64,000 nt of DNA from Acarospora socialis (lineage: Eukaryota > Ascomycota > Lecanoromycetes > Acarosporales > Acarosporaceae): NCBI GenBank assembly GCA_025617375.2, contig JAMYGW020000003.1:682001-746000 (forward strand). The letters run 5' to 3'. The translations under genes and the position numbers were made by a program. The notes under the pieces are model-generated. The model worked only from the letters and a program-made list of their open reading frames with translations. It searched no databases and was not told where the DNA came from. Shown in pieces: positions 46,977-59,437 of the stretch (its first letter is position 1; the number at the start of each line of letters is the position of its first letter).

Positions 46977-47831
46977 GGTAACGTTAAAGCCGAATGATTT
47001 AGGGAGTCATTATTCGTAACGATGAGTGAAGGTATAAGCGATTGAGTGGGGTTCTGTCGGGATTGATTTCCTTATGGGTAGGTTGTGGCATTGATTGTTT
47101 TCGCCGGGTGAGTCGGTAACGTTATCTTCGTGAGAGGGGCGGATGTGGCGAAAGGATACTTCGTACCTGTGGAGAAAGGGTTCAGTGGCTTGTGAAATAA
47201 GGGGTGGTATGACTGTTACCAAAGCAAAGGCACGTGGGTCTTGGCAACGCAGCAGCAGTCTTCCGTTCAAATATGAGCCCTAACGTTGCTGGGAATGAGG
47301 CCCACGGTCTCCTGGCTGGACTTGAACCTCAACGTTGCTGTCGCGCTTATTACACTGAGCATGACTATATTCAACGTCTTTGCTCGGTGCGGTGAGCCCA
47401 CCTATTTTGAAGACCTGTGTGCCTCTTGCCATCGAAGATTGTTGGCATAGCTGGCTGTAGTGAGCAGGTCTGCTCTCTGCGAGAAATGGGTAGGAATGAG
47501 AGGAACATGGAGAAGCCAATGCACAAAGGAGTGACTTCTCTCACACATCAAGTTATCGTCCTGTCGGTGTGTCGTTTGTTGCTCCAGTTTGATCACTTGA
47601 ACTGCACCCATATACTGAAGTTCTTATCTCACATGAAGCTCTGTTGTGCATTGGGATGTTCACCTTTCCTGGTGAATATCATGTTTTGCACTTCGTTAGA
47701 TTCTCAATGGACATGCGACTTCAGTGAATCATTCCTGGAAGGTTCGGCTTTTCGTTCAGATTTCTATCAACCACAGCTTCTACAAGTGAGGAATTCGGGG
47801 TCAAGCAACCTCTCAAGCCTCCCGTAACCCG

Positions 47832-48941
47832 GTGTCTTCAGTTTTCTTTCCCATAATCATGAGACCTCTACCTCCGTGGACCGGTCGCTGCATCTTTCTC
47901 GACGTCACCTCAGCCCACACCGAAGTCGCCATGATGTACAACGGCAAGCGATTCCACATCCTCTTGAAAACGGCGTGCCTCCACGAGCCGGGCAACCCAG
48001 ACTCGTTGATCGTCGAACAAGAGTACCTCCAGCTTCTCCAGACCTACCTGTCCGAAAATTTAAACAACCCTCACGCCCCTCCAGACGGCAACGCCGCGCG
48101 CAACCTGTTCGTCTGGGTCGCCGAGCAATGCTCCCCTCTGTTCCGCGACCTGGCGCCGAAACTATCGCCGAAGCTGCAATACATGAGCTTGGACGACTAC
48201 CTCAACCCACCGACCTGCTTCTTCGCGCCGAAGATCGCCAACGGGACCTTGTTCGCTCCGCAATACCACGCCGTCAACCCCGAAGCGCTCGTCCGCATGA
48301 CCAGACGGGTCGCACTCCCATTCTGCCTTTTCAGCTCCACCGTCCGCGCCATCGACCCCGCGCGCATCGAAGTCTCCTGGCACCCTTCGACGCACGGGCT
48401 GCCGACGTCCCAGGAAGTCATCATGGACGGCAACAAGCCGTACTACCTGAAGCTCACCTCGGGCGATCAAGCCGGTCTGGAGCGGGAAGCGGGCATCCTG
48501 CTGCGGCTGCAGGAGACGGGCCTGACGGAGACGGCGCGCGTGCCGCAACTGCACGGCTACGTGCAGCTCGACGGCGACGGCGGCGGCGTCAGCGGGCTGG
48601 TGCTGACGCGCATCGACAAGCTCGAGCGACTGGCGCGCTTGCAGATCGACAACGTGCCGTTGGCGATTCGGCAGAAATGGTTCGGCGATGTCGAGGCCAT
48701 GCTCCGGCTCTTTCACGCGGCGGGCGTCGTGTGGGGCGATGCGTCGGCGGAGAACGTCCTGGTCGACGCCGAGGAGGAGGCGTGGATTGTGGATTTCGCG
48801 GGCCTCTATTCGCGGTGTTGGACGCCGGATGGGGAGATGGATAGTGTGGAGTGGGATTTGAGGGGGTTGGCGAGCTTGAAGGACTTTCTGAAGCTTCGGG
48901 ACGGAGGGGAGTTGGAGGATGGTGCGGGCTCGAAATCGTAG
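47832..48941 (+). CDS. Kinase-fold protein with DFA in place of DFG
   Basis: Single exon, 369 residues; start at 47832 or the in-frame 47859 (MRPLPPW). The N-terminal half (about 1-195) has no recognised domain. The C-terminal half looks like the compact kinase fold common in expanded fungal families: a lysine strand KPYYLKLTS (Lys207), an acidic helix LEREAGILL (Glu217/219), the catalytic loop VVWGDASAENVLVD (Asp303, Asn308) and the metal motif IVDFAG (Asp321), then a WDLRGLASLKDFL tail. In relatives I recall the motif is DFGG; here the Gly is Ala. It lacks much of the usual C-lobe. The gene is clearly more GC-rich than its flanks, with long shadow frames on both strands as a result. Whether it is an active kinase or a pseudokinase is open. 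Confidence 0.75.
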   Translation: MSSVFFPIIMRPLPPWTGRCIFLDVTSAHTEVAMMYNGKRFHILLKTACLHEPGNPDSLIVEQEYLQLLQTYLSENLNNPHAPPDGNAARNLFVWVAEQCSPLFRDLAPKLSPKLQYMSLDDYLNPPTCFFAPKIANGTLFAPQYHAVNPEALVRMTRRVALPFCLFSSTVRAIDPARIEVSWHPSTHGLPTSQEVIMDGNKPYYLKLTSGDQAGLEREAGILLRLQETGLTETARVPQLHGYVQLDGDGGGVSGLVLTRIDKLERLARLQIDNVPLAIRQKWFGDVEAMLRLFHAAGVVWGDASAENVLVDAEEEAWIVDFAGLYSRCWTPDGEMDSVEWDLRGLASLKDFLKLRDGGELEDGAGSKS

Positions 48942-49204
48942 GCTGTCTGTCTGTCATCTCCTCTATACTTGTTTGGGACGGAAGGGACTCGATCTGCGAA
49001 ATCCGAGTCATTTACCGCCACCCCCCGTCACGGAGATTGTCTCATGACCAAGACGTTTGCATCGTTTCCTCCCGAGTCCTTGCTCTCCGAACGTGTCATC
49101 AAACCACCGGCAAGTCACCAGTCTGATCTCACCAGCCGATGCAAAGGCCTCCCGGAACAACTTGTCCAGCACGCACCATATACGGGCACCATAGAAAACT
49201 GAAC

Positions 49205-49458
49205 TTCATCCTCCCCATTTCCCATCCACCGATATTCACTCCCATTCCCTCTTCTCGCCCTCCCTCCCTCCCATCCACCTATCCCCTCCTCTGTCCCTTC
49301 CTAATATATACACCGCTCATCTGCCCCGAGTACGTTTCACATTTCAAATTCCACATCACATCCGCCTCTACGAAACCTTCTCCCCCACGAACCCCATCCC
49401 ACCCCATCGTCCATCCTCTCATTTCATCCAATCCGCGCTGAACCCGAGCAAACCAAAA
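49205..49458 (+). promoter_or_regulatory. Pyrimidine-rich promoter/leader
   Basis: About 200 bases of C/T-rich DNA with TAATATATACAC at 49301-49312 (TATA-like), then a CA-rich leader ending in CAAAAATGG, a good fungal start context. Confidence 0.4.
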
Positions 49459-49656
49459 ATGGAATGCCCAAGCTTCTGTCTGACCCCTCACTCGGCAACG
49501 ACCCATGACCCACACCCGGACGAGCGGTCTGGGACTGGAGGTGGGATGACGACTTGCAGCGTGACGACGGCTAGATACTCCACCATGGCCGAAACCATTG
49601 ACCGGTATGGGGGACACGAGCTCGGCAAGGAAAGCGGAGGGTCTGTGTTAGGGTAG
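49459..49656 (+). CDS. Candidate small protein, 65 residues
   Basis: Starts in the strong context CAAAAATGG, right behind a pyrimidine-rich tract with a TATA-like element. The peptide (MECPSFCLTPHSATTHDPHP...) is polar, has three cysteines and no signal peptide or known domain. It could be a real short gene, the first exon of a spliced gene, or chance. The promoter context is the only support. Confidence 0.25.
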   Translation: MECPSFCLTPHSATTHDPHPDERSGTGGGMTTCSVTTARYSTMAETIDRYGGHELGKESGGSVLG

Positions 49657-50192
49657 GGGAGAGGAGGAGGCCAGGCCAGGAAAGCGGACGAGGGGTGGAG
49701 TAGGGTTCTGTAGGGAGGGAAAGGCGGGGGCGGAGTTGAAAGAATCATTAATATACAGAGGAAGGATGCAAACATGGATGCATGCATGATTCGAGCGAGC
49801 TACGAAAGATGCACCTCGCGGCAGAACTCGGTTCGTGTGTGTTCCCGATCGTCAGGTAAGTACTCGCCATAGTAGGTATCTATCGGACCGGCGTAGATGT
49901 ACATCTATCGTATGTATATAACCGCGCCTGAGACGTATTCGCTGTCAACACAGACGCGCGAACCAGCCGGCCCCTAAAAAAGCTCCCCCGCCTGCCCAGT
50001 CTTTGTTACGCCGCGGCTGCAAGACTCGAACAGAATCTGGATATGCTGTGTGTGACGTGCTTCTGGAAAAGATATCGATAAATCGCTTGATGTGAAAAGG
50101 TCCCTCTAATGCTCCGCTGGTATGCTTCGATTCGAAAAGGAGAGAAGAGCCGGATGTTTAGAGTCGACCTTTGCCGCTTGGTGAACGTCAGA

Positions 50193-52887
50193 TTACCGAG
50201 TGATGATCAACGAAAAGCCATCGATCCACGCCGCGCAACTGCCGGAAACGCCCGCGATGCTGTAGCCGCGCGGTGGGATTAAGGTGTGCCTATTCGCGAA
50301 CGATTAGAAAAATGGGAAGTCATGGTTTGTCAAAGCAAAATGGCCATTACTAGAAGAGAGGACAAGGAAGAAGAGGAGGACATACCCTGACCCGCCAACC
50401 GGGTTGCCAAAAACGCCGGATCGGCGCCCGAGACTGGTCAAGATCTCGATGCCGTCTATCCAGAGACCTGCTCGGAGATAGAAACCGGTTAAGATCTCGC
50501 CGCGCCGTGTATCTACTCCTTATCGTTAGTCCGGATTCTGGTGCAAAAAGTTGACGATACTGTGGGTTGCTACTGATTCAACCTATGCGAAACGTACCGA
50601 ACCTGAATTCACTCCCTCCAGGCTGACCGCCCCTTTTCCCAAACAATTGACTCGAGGAATCTTCATACAGAAACTCAATGCCGTCCAATGCGAACCCGTG
50701 GTACACTCGTATGGAAGTGAGAAGCTTCGTCGGGCCCAACACGCTCCTAAGTATCACTTCTTCCGGCCGGCTTCCGTCCATCTGTGAGAAGCCTAGCTTG
50801 CTGCTCCGGAAACCCATCTGCCCATTTGGTAGTTTAAGCATCAAGGATTTGGATGTCAACTGCCCGAAATCTTCCACGATGTTTTTCCCCTGCCCGACCG
50901 AATGTATCTCGAGTTTTATCTTCTTGTTTCTTCGATCCTCTGGTAACCGCTCACGCAAGTCTATTTCGGTAAGCATCACCTGCCGCGGCGGTCCGTTGGA
51001 ACCATTGCCATCGACATTGACATACTCGATGTGAGAGTGACAGACATCGTCACCTTCCGCGAAGATCTCGACGAAGGCTACCCCGGTGGCTGCTGTTATT
51101 GAGACTTTCCCGTTGTCTACAGCCCAAACTTGCACACTGTCATCGGAACTTAGAGGCATATCAGTAGGTAATCGGAAGCATGGATGGTATCGAAAACGAA
51201 GGCAATCGAGTCGGTGCCAGGTACATTCGTCTTTTGGTAGACAGAGACGTGGACCCTGTGATCTGAGTCGCGTCGAATACGGCTCTCGACAGAGAAAGGT
51301 GCGGTTCAGCCGGACATAGTCACGCAGCATAACACCGGATTCCTGATGAGGACAGCCGAGAAGATGTCCCGTCTCATGGAGATGTGCTCCAATCCCAATG
51401 TTCGCAGCTTCCCAATTACTGCCCGATTCGTTGCAATCGTTGGCCACGTAGTTGGTATCGGTCCTTGTGCAGTCCGAGAACGTCGGTACAACCTCTTCTA
51501 TACTGGTTGGATAGCTCTGGAGGGCTTGAGACCCAAAGATTGCAAGCTGAATCTCTCCCGCACCCCCTCCAAGCGCGGCGTGCCCTCGAATTGTTTGCAC
51601 GTTCTTGTCCCAATGCGAGTCAAGAAGTAATACCGAGATATACTGCTTCTGGCCCGGCAACGGTCTGAAATGGTTCCGGACGGCGTCCATCGCAATACCG
51701 AACAGATCCCCCTTTCGTGAAGCTCTATCGTACTGCTGCGCCACTTCCAGGTCCCTTAACTCCGAGACTGTCTTGTCGGTCCGCACGACGTGTATCTTCG
51801 CCTCATTCCTCATCGTGCCTGTGTCGCCGTCTCGCGAGCTCAGGGTTCCAGTCTGCCACTCTTCCTCGAAACGAAAACATCGTCGTCCAAAACTATTGCG
51901 GTACATCTGTTCTCCAGTAAAGGCTTGCCAAAGATAAGCTGCCATCCGAAACTTCCGGATGGCCGTTTCCAGACCATTGCCTTCCCTTTGTATCCGCTCT
52001 GGTACTGCATCGTACACGGCCGGTGAGTCTCTTGCAAGAAGAACCACCAACTGAAGAGGTGGAGAGTTCACGAGGGGAAGGAAGTTGATGTTCAGCCAGG
52101 ACGAATGTGCGGGTGTGGATGAGTTGTTGGATACTACTTTCGGGGAGGTGAAGTCAAACCGAAGCCGATTGGGGCCAGGCGAGAGATGTACCAAAGCTTT
52201 GAAGTGTGAATCACAGACTGGCCAATTGGTTGGTGGGAAGCTGTCTTGGTGATGACAGACTGTCAGATTGCCGTCGAACGCATGCTGCGCCGGATCGGCA
52301 ATCTGGCCGTAGATAAGGAGGACCTTTTGGTGGACCTTGTTGGATTATGAGAGTCAGCCAGCTGAACCAAAGTCAACGAACAATGCGGTCAACATGGGCA
52401 CGCCATCATACCCATGAATTGTCCGAAACCGACAGTATCCGCGGCGCATAAGGTGATATCGGTACCAGTGGTCTCAGAGACCCATTGATCGACGCGCTAC
52501 TCGCTGCCTATAGGTCAATAGGTATCAGCTGCATGCCTACTATGAACCCTTCCCACCATATACCTTTCGTATAGGTGAACTAGCTCGCAGGGTCCGGTGA
52601 CATACTGTTATACTATATCTGTTGTTTTGAGATATGATGGGTGAGGGCCGTTGTAGGGGACTAAGTGTTCCATTGGATTTGGTCTGTTCTAGATTCGGGG
52701 ATGAGCTTGAAGGTTGTATTGTAGATGGTGGAGATGACGATCCGTATACGGAGCTCAGTGTGGAGGAAGATTTGGTAGTGGGCACGGTGCCATTGGACTG
52801 GTTGCAATCATTGGATGAATCGTTGCTGGATTTGTCGGTCTTGAAGCTTGCTCTGGAGCGACGCCGTAGGTCTTTGAAAAACGGCAT
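50193..52887 (-). CDS. Zinc metalloproteinase (YIL108W family) with jacalin-like C-terminus
   Basis: Putative secreted-independent metallopeptidase conserved from yeast (YIL108W) to filamentous fungi; substrate unknown. Five exons: 52887-52606, 52507-52412, 52335-50598, 50518-50386 and 50289-50193, with introns of 98, 76, 79 and 96 bp, giving 781 residues. The N-terminus (MPFFKDLRRRSRASFKTD, Ser-rich) leads to SPYAPRILSVSDNSWVHQKV. The zinc site HExxHxxGxxH is complete in HLHETGHLLGCPH (His446, Glu447, His450, His456). The C-terminus (RRGEILTGFYLRAGLWIDGI, LGRRSGVFGNPVGGSGHTLI, SCAAWIDGFSLIIT) has the repeated Gly/Trp-Ile-Asp pattern of a jacalin-type beta-prism. A longest-frame reading would stop after exon 3 and miss the last 76 residues. 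No signal peptide is present. Confidence 0.9.
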
Positions 52888-54249
52888 ATGGCTGACAACA
52901 GCTGAAAATGATGGATATGGTTAAAGGAAAGACAAAGCTCTGTGCAATGCTGAATAGAGGTATAGTCGTAGTCGAAACAGAAAACAAGGGTCCGGTTTCG
53001 CAGTCGAAATGACAGGACCTGGAGACCGGGGGCACTGGAGAAGGAGTAGGGTCCAAGTGGCTCAAGGCTGTTTGATCGTCGCCCCGCACGAGTGTGGTGA
53101 TAGAGAAGCTGGCAGCGATAGTGTTGAGGAGCACAATAATGTCAGCAAGTGGAATGAATAGCTGAAGCAATGACGAGTCGGATGGCGACGGCGAACTTGA
53201 CGAATGCGGTTGGGGGGCAGGCTAGCGCAGGATTGTATCTATCATTATAGCAACAACCTTGGTGGTACTTGTAACATATGCCTGTCACTAATACCACGCT
53301 GGCGGACTTCCTGCCCTTGAGGTACCCTGATGGACCGAGTCTGAAGATACTTGACAGCCAGCTTCCTCAATCTTCTGCACTGCTATGTCCAGTACGAAGG
53401 TGGATCTGTCAATCTTTCCCTTCCGACCTGAGAGGCAACAATGACGATGTTGATGCAGATACAAGTGCAGATCCGCAGCTCTCGTTCGTGCTACCTCAGT
53501 CCAGATTAACGACTCGCTTATGTATAAGGTAATTGTAGCGAGAGGACAGAAGCCCCGTACACAGTGTACGGAGTATGTAAAGAATAAGGGAGGTACTGTA
53601 GGTGTATTATATATACCGGGACTTACCTTATGGAACCGGGCAATTTACAACGGCCATGGGCATTCAATCAATTGAGGACATGATTGACTTTACCAAGTAT
53701 CTACAAGTAGGCTTCTACAATTGATCCAATGGATACTGTAGACTGTACGGAGTAGGGCACGGGAGGATTGTCGAAGCGAGAAGCGAGCATTGATTGGCTT
53801 GCGCGCTTCGCGTCTCCCAGATCTGTTTAAGCCGGCGCGTCTCGCTTCCTTCCCAACCACTTCACGGCAATTCACTCCACCTCCGATCACTTACCTTACC
53901 TACCTTACCTTACCTTACCTTAGTCAATGCCACTTGCTGCTTCCTTGAAACTTCATATTCCTCGAAACTGGAAATCGCAAAGCTGTATTGGTCCTGTACA
54001 CATAAACAATCAAGTGCATTGTCATTGTCATTCTACAAACACTACCAGAGCGCACACATCCAACAGCCCGTAACCGCCGATACTTCAACATTCCTCGACT
54101 TCAGCCCATGACATACCACGGCCAGCCACCGATCCTACATCCCTTGATCGCTTTAGTCTAAAACAATCAGACGTTTTCGTCCAGTCTCGAATCCGTCGCA
54201 TCAGCGCAGTTTCAGATACACAAATCTCTCTCGTAACACGAACTTAACC
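52888..54249. other. 1.36-kb divergent intergenic region with TTACC run
   Basis: Separates the metalloproteinase and Whi5-like starts. A TTACC/CTTAC pentamer run lies at 53891-53922. Short frames here lack coding character. Confidence 0.5.
53891..53922 (+). repeat. TTACC microsatellite
   Basis: About six imperfect TTACC units, the reverse complement of the GGTAA run at 41751-41776. Confidence 0.75.
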
Positions 54250-55514
54250 ATGTCGGCTACTCGGCTTCGAGAGCCATCGGAGGATGTTGTCGAAAGGGTG
54301 CTGCGGAGAGCTGAAGTTGCAAAGGTAGACTATCAACATTCGTCCGACTTCTAATACAACCATCGTCTCCGCCGCATACCCCAAAGTCATGGACACTAAC
54401 CTTCATAAACCAGATGGCTCGAAAGCTTCAAGATCGTCTCGCCCTGGCCAAATTCAAAACCAAGCGCGGTTGGGAGGGTCTCGACATCAATGCGATGGAA
54501 CCTCACATCGAACAAGAACTGAGGCGGAAGAGGCCCATGTCCAGCGCAGGCACGGTGTCGGACTCGTCGTCAAACCATACGGATCATCACTACCTTCCCG
54601 AACAACTAGGCTCTTCTCCCTTGAGTACTCCTGTGTTTTCCGATGAGTTGTACAGGGCGGACGGAAGCGGTGGATATCGGCAGCGAACTGCCTTCCAGTC
54701 GACCTTTATTGAACCGAGCTCGAAGCCAGGTCCCAACAAACGAGCCCGGGTGCGGGCCGGCTCAATGGCTGCACCGGCCATGCATGCCCCTCGGACGACA
54801 TGGAAAAGCACACATAATCTGCCAGAGTCATCTCCCGTGTACCATCGTCAACATGCCCACTTTCCCGTCTCACATGGAGCGAACCTCTCGTTCGTGTCGG
54901 AGTCGTCAACAATCCCTGACTCTCCCACCTATAGCCTTGGCTCCGACGGCGAAGATCAAGAACTTCCGCTCCATTCGTTCCAGCTCAGCTCCTCCGTCAC
55001 CCGCTCCTCCCCACCCCGCACCCCACCACCGAACCGAGTGCGAGCCTCACGTCCACGCAAGGGCAACACTGCCGGCCGCGAACCCGCCATCGGCGAAGAG
55101 GGTGCAGATCTTCTTCTGTATCTCGCAACGTCGCCATCCCCTGCGAATCCCGTCATGAGAGCTCGGGTGGTGCCTCCGTCAACCCCTCCGTCCCACCACA
55201 CCCCCCTGCCTTCGTCGATGATGTCCACTCCCGGTGGAGGTAGCTTCCTAGCCGGCTTCAGCACTCCCGGGCAACAGTTCAACTTCGCCGACTTCGTCAA
55301 CATCACGCCAAGTCCAGCGCAAGGCGCCTGGGGCAGTCGCACGCCTGGGATCGCCAAAACGCCACTCGCGGCTAGAGAAGCGCGAAGGAGACTCAATTTC
55401 GACTCTTTGGTGCCACCGACGAGTGGAAGCCCGAACCTTAACCATCTGAGTCGTCATATCGGGGCTAAGGAGACCGGTCTCGGGATGGAACTGGGCGGTG
55501 ACTTGATTCCCTGA
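54250..55514 (+). CDS. Whi5/Nrm1-like cell-cycle transcription repressor
   Basis: Two exons, 54250-54324 and 54414-55514, with an 89-bp intron, giving 391 residues. The short helical motif KLQDRLALAKFKTKRGWEGL (about residues 28-47) fits the Whi5/Nrm1 family motif through which these proteins bind the SBF/MBF G1/S factors. The rest is disordered, rich in Ser-Pro and Thr-Pro sites expected for cyclin-CDK control. Two conserved-looking blocks stand out: GADLLLYLATSPSPANP and FNFADFVNITPSPAQ. The protein is probably nuclear (NKRARVRAG, RPRKG). The family call rests on these motifs, not on a fold. Convergent with the chitinase gene. Confidence 0.72.
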
Positions 55515-55835
55515 GGGGAACGCCGCTCACATGAATCGAACCTCCCATTACCTTGTTCAGTTGAGTAATTGAGTCTTACTACTTACGTGTATACGTTGAT
55601 GACATTTGTCCTGTATGGCGTTATGATGTTTCTCTTGTCAGTGGCGAGACACACATGGGGTCCTCCATCACGTAAGGCGCAGCAGGAGGCAAAACCGGCT
55701 TTTCACTCTCAGTCGGTAGCGCAGCGGAAGCCAGAGTTTTTAGTTCGAGCCTCCATTAAGGTAGTTTAGAGTATGCAGCAGTCGGTAACAATTAAGTATT
55801 CAGCAATGCATACACGAACGTACTTATAAAACGCG
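55515..55835. other. Convergent 3' flanks
   Basis: About 320 bases. A 66-codon plus-strand frame with one hydrophobic stretch (55569-55769) starts in the 3' flank and is probably chance. Confidence 0.5.
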
Positions 55836-57808
55836 CTATTCACCCGGAAAGCCCGCCCGCAAATTACCATACTTCGACTCCGGATACGCCAGCCTGTTCT
55901 CGCTGCGGTCCATCTTTCCACCATCCGGCCCACCCAGCGCATCCACGACCTGCAGTACAACAGATAGATCAGCCTCCCTATCTCTCCACATCCCTCTCCC
56001 TCATTCCACACCACCATCATGCCATACTCGCGATCCGGGCCGGGACCCAAACCCCCAACCCAAACCGGAACCCCAAATCCAAGAAGCCACCGAAAAGGGG
56101 AAAAGAAAGAGCAACCATACCGTAACAATCAAGCTCCCCCCTCCTTCTCCCTCCCCCTCCCGATCCCCACTACTCTCCCACCACATCCCGCCACCAAGCC
56201 CCCACTCCCGAATAAACCCACCCTTCACCCGCGCCACCTGCACATTATCATACGACACCAACACCCTCCTCGCCTCATCGAAGCTCCAACTCGCCCCGAC
56301 CCCCTCATCGACCCCCTCCACCGCCCCCGGTCGCGGCAACGCCTTATAATCCCAGACGCCCGCCTCCCAGCTCCCGCCGACGCCATCGGGCCCGCCGTCG
56401 CCGCCGTGGCCGTGGCCGTGGAAGGTGCAGCCGGGCCCGTCGGTGTGGCCGAAGGCGCGGCCGTAGAGCGGCATGCCGAGGACGAGTTTGGAGGCGGGCA
56501 CGGCGCCGTGTTGGGGGGAGAGGTAGTGCGTTACGGCGGCGAGGGTGCTGAAGGGCGTGGAGGCAGGGTTGGAGGGGGACGGGTAGAGGTTGGAGGCGTG
56601 CGAGGTGTGGGTGGACCAGGTGGGGCCGCCGTAGTCGTAGGACATGCTGCTGGTGGGTTGGTATAGGTGTCTCTTTGAGGGTGGGAGGGTAGAGTTGGGA
56701 TTGTACGTACAGGTTGTAGAAGTCGATGGAAGGGGTTAGGGAGGGGAGGGGCAGGTGATGGTAGTTTTGAGGCCCTGTTCGTGGGTGTGTGTTAGTTTGG
56801 TGGGTTGGGTAGGGGCGTTTTTCAGGGATTAATGGATGAGGGGGAGAATGTGTCGTACCAGCTGGGGAGGCGATGGTCAGGAGTGGCTGCTGCTTGCCAT
56901 GTGTGTTTTGTGCGAAACGGGCGTTTAGGGTCTGAGGATTGGAGTGAGTTAGTTTTGGTGTTGGCCAGAGTTACAGACGGGAGCGGGATCACTGACCTTG
57001 CGCGTTTCTTGAAGTAAGAGGGCGAAGTTCCTGCCTTCGGTCTCATCTGGGTAACAAGCTTGAGTAAGATTCCTCTCCCAGTAGAGTATGCTGTCATATG
57101 ACGAGAGGAAACCGCACATACCTTTCGGATACTCCCAATCGATGTCTAGCCCTACACGATCCCACTCCTTCAGCACACATTTCCTCAATCCCCCCCCCCA
57201 GTATCACCACCTGTCGGGAAGGCGAGTAAGAACCTACCGTCGAACCCCAATTCCTCAACCAATCCCACCGCACTCTCCGCAAACTTCCTCCTCCCCGCTT
57301 CCGATCCCGCCATGCCCGCGAAATTCCCGGAATACGTCCATCCGCCAACACTCAAGAGCGTCTTGAGGTGTCGATTCCGCTTCTTCAGCAGGAACAACTG
57401 CTTGATGCAGCCGTAGACGTTCGTGCCCGTATCGTTCCACCTGTTGAAATACTCAGCCAGATGTCCTAATTATGATGTGAGGATCGGTTCTTACGAGTCA
57501 GTCGCATAGTGTTTCTCGATGTCGGACCAAGTGTCTGTAAGATAGCTGGTTGTTGTAGAAGCTTGATTAGTCTTATATGAATGAGGGTCTGCTGAGCGTG
57601 GACATACACTTCGCCCGTGTCTGGCCGGACGTTGGCAAAGGCGTAAAGGATGTGCGTTAGTTTGGACGCGGGTAGGTCTTGGGGGTTGTGATTTCGGCCG
57701 TATATTGCCTGTCGGCCAGGGTCAGTGCTGAGGGTTTGGTTGGATAGGGCTGGGAGGTACCCAATTTACGAAGTATGCGACTGCTTTGTAGCCTTCGCCG
57801 CCGCCCAT
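55836..57808 (-). CDS. GH18 chitinase, ChiB1-like, no signal peptide
   Basis: Hydrolyses chitin; related intracellular chitinases act in autolysis. Ten exons: 57808-57761, 57708-57608, 57545-57495, 57440-57238, 57151-57122, 57046-56997, 56931-56859, 56774-56711, 56646-56121 and 55949-55836. All phases close, giving 419 residues. It starts [16 protein letters not shown] without a signal peptide. [13 protein letters not shown] is the substrate-binding motif and [10 protein letters not shown] carries the catalytic DxxDxDxE set (Glu141). [19 protein letters not shown] and [13 protein letters not shown] complete the barrel. The end LRAGFPGE matches close relatives. Two oddities: a His/Gly-rich insert ([12 protein letters not shown]) after the TDGPG motif, and a run of ten G on the coding strand inside intron 4 (57237-57152). 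The nine introns make it the joint most fragmented gene here, with CCT6. Confidence 0.95.
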
Positions 57809-58152
57809 TCTGGATTTGTATCAGGCGAAATGAGGATATTGTGGCTGATAAGACTTCAGAAGCGGGGTTCTAGTTAGGGAGACTCTCGGGCTGAACTTGT
57901 AAACAAGGGTGTAACTCTTAAGGAGTGTTGGTTGTTTTGTCATTAGGCAAAGGTCGCCGCGCCTATGATCGTTAGGAGTCATCCATGGAGCGCGCAACAT
58001 AAGAGCACAGGCGATCATTGTTTGAAAGTTCACGAGTTTGTATGTGCATGATGGTTTTATGGTAGCTAAGAATGGCACTCAATGAAGGCTTGATTGTTGA
58101 CTTCTTCTATGGACAGTACCCTAAACAAGCGCCATATCCGTCAAACATCAAT
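57809..58152. other. Chitinase promoter / UBI3 3' flank
   Basis: 344 bases between two minus-strand genes. No motif I can name. Confidence 0.5.

Positions 58153-59437
<1,285 letters not shown>

Larger units (their letters stand above)
45147..47831. other. 2.7-kb gap with telomere-like and TACCTAGGTA motifs
   Basis: No gene is supported on either strand. It holds TTAGGG units (46243-46300), an ATTCAATC/TTCAATCT-rich stretch (46305-46395) and a TACCTAGGTA palindrome (46967-46976). Confidence 0.5.
48942..50192. other. 1.25-kb gap with a pyrimidine-rich promoter-like tract
   Basis: Apart from the promoter-like stretch and small frame at 49205-49656, described separately, nothing is supported. 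Confidence 0.5.

Noticed and set aside
47876-48844. 322-codon plus-strand frame overlapping the kinase-fold gene
   Set aside because: Arg/Pro-rich shadow caused by high GC at third positions; the other frame carries kinase motifs.
55569-55769. 66-codon frame with a hydrophobic stretch
   Set aside because: Lies in a convergent 3' flank with no promoter or start context.
56019-56666. 215-codon plus-strand frame opposite the chitinase
   Set aside because: Pro/Gly-rich shadow of GC-rich exon 9, where the GH18 motifs lie on the minus strand.
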